Shown here piece after piece: positions 14,134 to 16,913 of a stretch of DNA of 16,913 nucleotides (the first letter of the stretch is position 1; the number at the start of each line of letters is the position of its first letter). The notes beneath the pieces were generated by a model. It saw nothing but the letters and a program-made list of their open reading frames with translations. It was not told where the DNA came from and did no database searches. A program made the position numbers and the translations under genes. The DNA is from an uncultured Prevotellaceae bacterium (GTDB taxonomy: Bacteria; Bacteroidota; Bacteroidia; Bacteroidales; Bacteroidaceae), in NCBI GenBank assembly GCA_946413885.1, contig CAMKMK010000021.1, positions 1 to 16,913 on the forward strand, written 5' to 3'.

Positions 14134-14137
14134 CAAA

Positions 14138-14689
14138 ATGGAAGGTTTGGTTTCTGAGGTTCAATGGTTTGCGATGCGTGTAACCTATCGTCGCGAGTTG
14201 AAAGTGCAGGAAATGCTGCATGAGGCTCAGATGGAGACTTTTATCCCCATGAGGATAGTCAAGAAAAAGTGTTTTGGGCGGGTTAAAGTGACAAAAGTAC
14301 CAGCCATTAGCAGTCTTGTATTTGTACATACAACTAAAGAACTTATCCAGAATTTCAAGAAGGATGTGCCATATTTGCAGTATATGATGACGCGTGAGGG
14401 TGACAGCTCTCACCCAACCATTGTGCCAGAAAAGCAAATGCAGGATTTCATTGGTGTGTGTGGTAATGAAGATGAGAGATTACTTTTTATGGATCCTTCT
14501 ACCCTGAAACTGAATCCTGGTCAGCGGGTTCGCGTACTTTCTGGTCCTTGTGCAGGGATGATAGGAACATTCCAGCGAGTGAAGGGTACTCGAGAAAAAC
14601 GTTTCATCATTAGTGTACCTGGTGTTATAGCTGTGATTACAGCCTCTGTATTGCCAAGTCAGGTTATGTTGTTGAAAGACGAAGAATAA
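14138..14689 (+). CDS. UpxY/NusG-like transcription antiterminator
   Basis: A 183-aa NusG paralogue. The N-terminal NGN domain begins VQWFAMRVTYRRELKV (8-23), the usual opening of the Bacteroides UpxY class. A KOW segment follows at about 126-155 (GQRVRVLSGPCAGMIGTFQR). These proteins bind RNA polymerase at the start of polysaccharide operons and prevent early termination. The ATG at 14138 is only 4 bp after the tRNA-Pro 3' end; the next in-frame ATG is at 14174, inside the conserved WFAMRV, so the first is preferred. No UpxZ partner gene is visible. The adjacent glycosyltransferase suggests a small surface-glycan function. Confidence 0.85.
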   Translation: MEGLVSEVQWFAMRVTYRRELKVQEMLHEAQMETFIPMRIVKKKCFGRVKVTKVPAISSLVFVHTTKELIQNFKKDVPYLQYMMTREGDSSHPTIVPEKQMQDFIGVCGNEDERLLFMDPSTLKLNPGQRVRVLSGPCAGMIGTFQRVKGTREKRFIISVPGVIAVITASVLPSQVMLLKDEE

Positions 14690-14721
14690 ATCATTGTTTG
14701 GTTTCTATCTCAAGAAGGGGC

Positions 14722-15816
14722 ATGAAATATTCACTGATTATACCTGTTTATAATCGTCCAGATGAGGTTGAGGAGTTGTTAGGGAGTCTCGCAATTCAGA
14801 CTTTTCACGACTTTGAGGTAATCGTTGTGGAAGATGGTTCTTCGATTCCTTGCCAAGAAGTAGTCAATCGATATGGGAATCGTCTCAATGTCAAATATTT
14901 CACGAAATCAAATTCTGGTCCAGGGCAAACAAGAAACTATGGTGCTGAACGTAGTCAGGGTGAGTATTTGATTATTCTGGACAGTGATTGTGTCCTGCCC
15001 TCAGGATATCTGCAAGCAGTGGAGAATGAATTGACGAAGAATCCTTGTGAGGCTTTTGGCGGTCCAGACAAAGCTCATGAGTCTTTTACTCCTGTCCAGA
15101 AGGCCATCAACTACAGCATGACGAGTTTCTTTACAACAGGAGGAATCAGAGGAGGAAAAAAGAAATTGGATAAATTCTATCCCCGTTCCTTCAATATGGG
15201 TATCCGTGCTGATTTATATCGTCAGCTGGGAGGATTCAGCAAGATGCGTTTTGGTGAGGATATTGATTTGAGTATTCGTATTTTCAAGAGTGGGGCACGT
15301 TGTCGTCTCTTTCCTGAGGCATGGGTATGGCATAAGCGCCGTACGGATATGAAGAAGTTCTTCAAACAGGTGCATAATAGTGGCATCGCACGTATTAACC
15401 TCTATAAGAAATACCCTGAGAGTTTGAAATTGGTACATCTTCTACCTGCCTTGTTCACTCTGGGAGTTGGACTCTTGTTGCTTATAGCTTTGTTGGGACT
15501 GATACTTCTAATCTTTGGTGTGGTAGGTTTAATGCGTTCACAGCAAGGTTCATGTGTTACAGGAGTTATGGCAGTAATAGTTTTGGGCATATCTTTGTTG
15601 GCGCTTGCTTTGTTGCCTCTCTTGATCATCGCTTTGATTATATGTGTTGAAAGTACTATCCGCAACAGAAGTTTTAAGATAGGCTTGTTAAGCATAATTT
15701 CCAGTTATACTCAATTGTTGGGTTATGGGACTGGATTCCTGCGTGCATGGTGGTTGCGTTGCGTATGTGGCAGAAATGAGGAACTGCAAGCTTTTAAGGA
15801 GAACTTTTACCAATGA
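14722..15816 (+). CDS. family 2 glycosyltransferase, membrane anchored
   Basis: A 364-aa GT2. N-terminal IIPVYNRPDEVEELL (6-20) and VVEDGSS (35-41) form the nucleotide-sugar fold, DSD (87-89) is the metal and sugar-phosphate site, and FGEDIDLSIR (177-186) holds the catalytic acid. About 230 residues of GT-A domain are followed by three hydrophobic helices (about 238-271, 279-309, 318-345), so it is anchored in the inner membrane with a cytosolic active site. The start chosen is the ATG at 14722 after AAGAAGGGG; a TTG at 14698 is an upstream alternative but precedes the GT-A beta strand by a non-conserved stretch. The TGA overlaps the ATG of radC by 4 bp. Acceptor and sugar are unknown. Confidence 0.85.
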   Translation: MKYSLIIPVYNRPDEVEELLGSLAIQTFHDFEVIVVEDGSSIPCQEVVNRYGNRLNVKYFTKSNSGPGQTRNYGAERSQGEYLIILDSDCVLPSGYLQAVENELTKNPCEAFGGPDKAHESFTPVQKAINYSMTSFFTTGGIRGGKKKLDKFYPRSFNMGIRADLYRQLGGFSKMRFGEDIDLSIRIFKSGARCRLFPEAWVWHKRRTDMKKFFKQVHNSGIARINLYKKYPESLKLVHLLPALFTLGVGLLLLIALLGLILLIFGVVGLMRSQQGSCVTGVMAVIVLGISLLALALLPLLIIALIICVESTIRNRSFKIGLLSIISSYTQLLGYGTGFLRAWWLRCVCGRNEELQAFKENFYQ

Positions 15817-16496
15817 AGACGATTAAAGACTGGGCATTGGATGATAGACCACGAGAGAAGATGATAGCGAAAGGCGCAGAATCACTCTCGAATGCAGAAT
15901 TGATGGCAATCCTGATAGGAAGCGGTATTCCAGGTATCTCTGCTGTGGATTTGATGCGTCAGATTCTTCGTGATTATAATGATAGCCTGAAATTGCTTGG
16001 ACGAGCTACTTTGAAAGACTTGATGAAATACAAGGGTATGGGTGAGGCTAAGGCGATTACTGTGTTAGCCGCCTGTCAGTTGGCTCAGCGTCGTCTCTCA
16101 GAATCTGTTCATGAGAAAAAACGCATCTCATCGTCTCGAGATATTTATGATTTCTTCTTGCCTTTGATGCAGGATCTCTCGATTGAAGAATGCCATCTTT
16201 TGCTCTTGCGTCAGAACTTAACAGTCATTGGTGAAACCCTGCTAAGTAAGGGTGGCATCACAGGGACTGCGGTAGACATTCGCTTGGCAATGAAAAAAGC
16301 TATCTTGTCAGATGCACCTGTGGTGGCATTATGTCATAATCATCCCAGTGGAAGTCCTAATCCAAGTACACAGGATGACAAATTGACACACGACATATAT
16401 CAGGCATGCAGTATGATGAATATTCATTTGCTGGATCATGTGATTTTGGCTGATGGGGATTATTATAGTTATGAGGAACAAGGCAGATTGCAGTAA
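15813..16496 (+). CDS. radC: RadC family JAB domain protein
   Basis: A 227-aa protein. N-terminal helix-hairpin-helix-like part contains LSNAELMAILIGSG (25-38) and LMKYKGMGEAKA (70-81). C-terminal JAB/MPN domain has the JAMM metal motif HNHPSGSPNPSTQDD (175-189) with H175, H177 and D188. Length is normal for RadC. The name comes from an old link to DNA repair that is now doubted; actual function is unknown. Its ATG overlaps the glycosyltransferase stop, so the two are translationally coupled. Confidence 0.95.
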   Translation: MKTIKDWALDDRPREKMIAKGAESLSNAELMAILIGSGIPGISAVDLMRQILRDYNDSLKLLGRATLKDLMKYKGMGEAKAITVLAACQLAQRRLSESVHEKKRISSSRDIYDFFLPLMQDLSIEECHLLLLRQNLTVIGETLLSKGGITGTAVDIRLAMKKAILSDAPVVALCHNHPSGSPNPSTQDDKLTHDIYQACSMMNIHLLDHVILADGDYYSYEEQGRLQ

Positions 16497-16506
16497 AGAA
16501 CAAGAA

Positions 16507-16833
16507 ATGATGGATGTCGAATTGCGCCAGAAGACAGAAGAGCGGATCATAGAGGTTTTACGAACTGTCTATGATCCTGAGATTCCTGTAAACATATATG
16601 ACTTGGGACTGATATATCGTATCGAGTTGAACGATGATGCGACGGAGTTGGCTGTTGACATGACTTTGACGGCTCCCAATTGTCCTGCAGCTGACTTTAT
16701 CATGGAGGATGTGCGTCAGAAATTGGAAACCATTCAGGACTTGAAGAAAGTGGATGTTACGTTGGTATTTGAGCCAGAGTGGGACAAAGATATGATGAGT
16801 GAGGAAGCAAAGTTGGAACTTGGTTTTATTTAG
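16507..16833 (+). CDS. SufT/MIP18-like (DUF59) Fe-S assembly protein
   Basis: A 108-aa single-domain protein of the DUF59/MIP18 family. The signature DPEIPVNIYDLGLIY (23-37) and the reactive Cys motif TAPNCPAAD (55-63, C59) are present. Family members help mature Fe-S proteins. The start at 16507 is preferred over the in-frame ATG at 16453, which lies within radC and would add unrelated residues. It begins 10 bp after the radC stop. Confidence 0.9.
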   Translation: MMDVELRQKTEERIIEVLRTVYDPEIPVNIYDLGLIYRIELNDDATELAVDMTLTAPNCPAADFIMEDVRQKLETIQDLKKVDVTLVFEPEWDKDMMSEEAKLELGFI

Positions 16834-16836
16834 GTA

Positions 16837-16913
16837 ATGAAGAATATCTACTTTATTTCAGATGCTCATTTAGGTTCGTGGGCTATCCCACATCATCGCC
16901 AGCAGGAGAGACG
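16837..16913 (+). CDS. UDP-2,3-diacylglucosamine diphosphatase, LpxH-like (5' end only)
   Basis: The first 25 codons are present and the frame runs off the window end. MKNIYFISDAHLGS contains the metallophosphoesterase signature D-x-H (D9, H11). The following AIPHHRQQER fits the Bacteroidales LpxH-like protein of lipid A synthesis, which cleaves UDP-2,3-diacylglucosamine. It starts 3 bp after the DUF59 stop, so it is likely co-transcribed. Only the N-terminus can be judged. Confidence 0.7.
   Translation, partial: MKNIYFISDAHLGSWAIPHHRQQER

Noticed and set aside
13805..14137. N-terminal extension of the UpxY-like frame upstream of 14138
   Set aside because: The extension reads through the terminator, tRNA-Phe antisense and tRNA-Pro, so it cannot be real protein sequence; the ATG at 14138 is used instead.
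16453..16506. Upstream ATG start for the DUF59 protein
   Set aside because: It lies within radC and adds residues not seen in the family; ATG 16507 gives the normal length.
1..16913. Insertion sequences, integrases, phage genes or attachment sites near the tRNA genes
   Set aside because: No transposase or integrase frame and no repeat of a tRNA 3' end was found in the window.

Overview
The window looks like a chromosomal segment of a Bacteroidales bacterium (Bacteroides/Prevotella-like). The signs are repeated TAnnTTTG -7 promoter boxes with an upstream TTTG about 20 bp away, few Shine-Dalgarno sites, tRNA genes without an encoded CCA end, an N-succinylornithine-type transcarbamylase, an UpxY/NusG-like antiterminator, a DUF4160-DUF2442 pair and fimbrillin-like lipoproteins. 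The exact genus cannot be read from the sequence.

Layout. (1) 1-2770 is accessory-looking and all on the + strand: a structured leader or possible small RNA (12-105), a 23-codon ORF behind a good promoter, a DUF4160-DUF2442 pair whose promoter overlaps direct repeats, a 386-aa lipoprotein, a 123-aa secreted Lys/Ala/Glu-rich coiled-coil protein, and a run of three hairpins. (2) 2771-5955 is a minus-strand thiamine-uptake operon: promoter, TPP riboswitch, TonB-dependent outer-membrane receptor, then a PnuT-type inner-membrane transporter. (3) 5994-13736 is a minus-strand arginine cluster of eight closely spaced genes in transcription order: argR, a GNAT acyltransferase, argG, argC, argD, an XRE-cupin regulator, a medium-chain-type acyl-CoA synthetase, and an argF-type transcarbamylase. 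(4) 13811-14133 holds divergent tRNA-Phe(GAA, minus) and tRNA-Pro(CGG, plus) genes with their promoters and the tRNA-Phe terminator. (5) 14138-16913 is a + strand run that starts 4 bp after tRNA-Pro: an UpxY/NusG-like gene, a membrane-anchored family 2 glycosyltransferase, radC, a SufT/MIP18-like Fe-S assembly protein, and the 5' end of an LpxH-like phosphoesterase.

How the genes work together. The riboswitch should switch off receptor and transporter synthesis when TPP is plentiful, which marks both proteins as thiamine uptake. The arginine cluster provides the reductase, aminotransferase, transcarbamylase and argininosuccinate synthase steps plus the ArgR regulator. The argA, argB and argH steps are not visible, and the GNAT is a natural candidate for the missing first acylation. 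The transcarbamylase carries Ser at the position that separates acetyl- from succinyl-ornithine enzymes, and its other motifs point to the succinyl route.

I found no single certain new system. The points most worth a second look are the GNAT with a Cys4 tail in the arg operon, the transcarbamylase specificity residue, the very compact TPP riboswitch-promoter-start arrangement, the tRNA-Pro/UpxY junction, and the hairpin run at 2661-2766.
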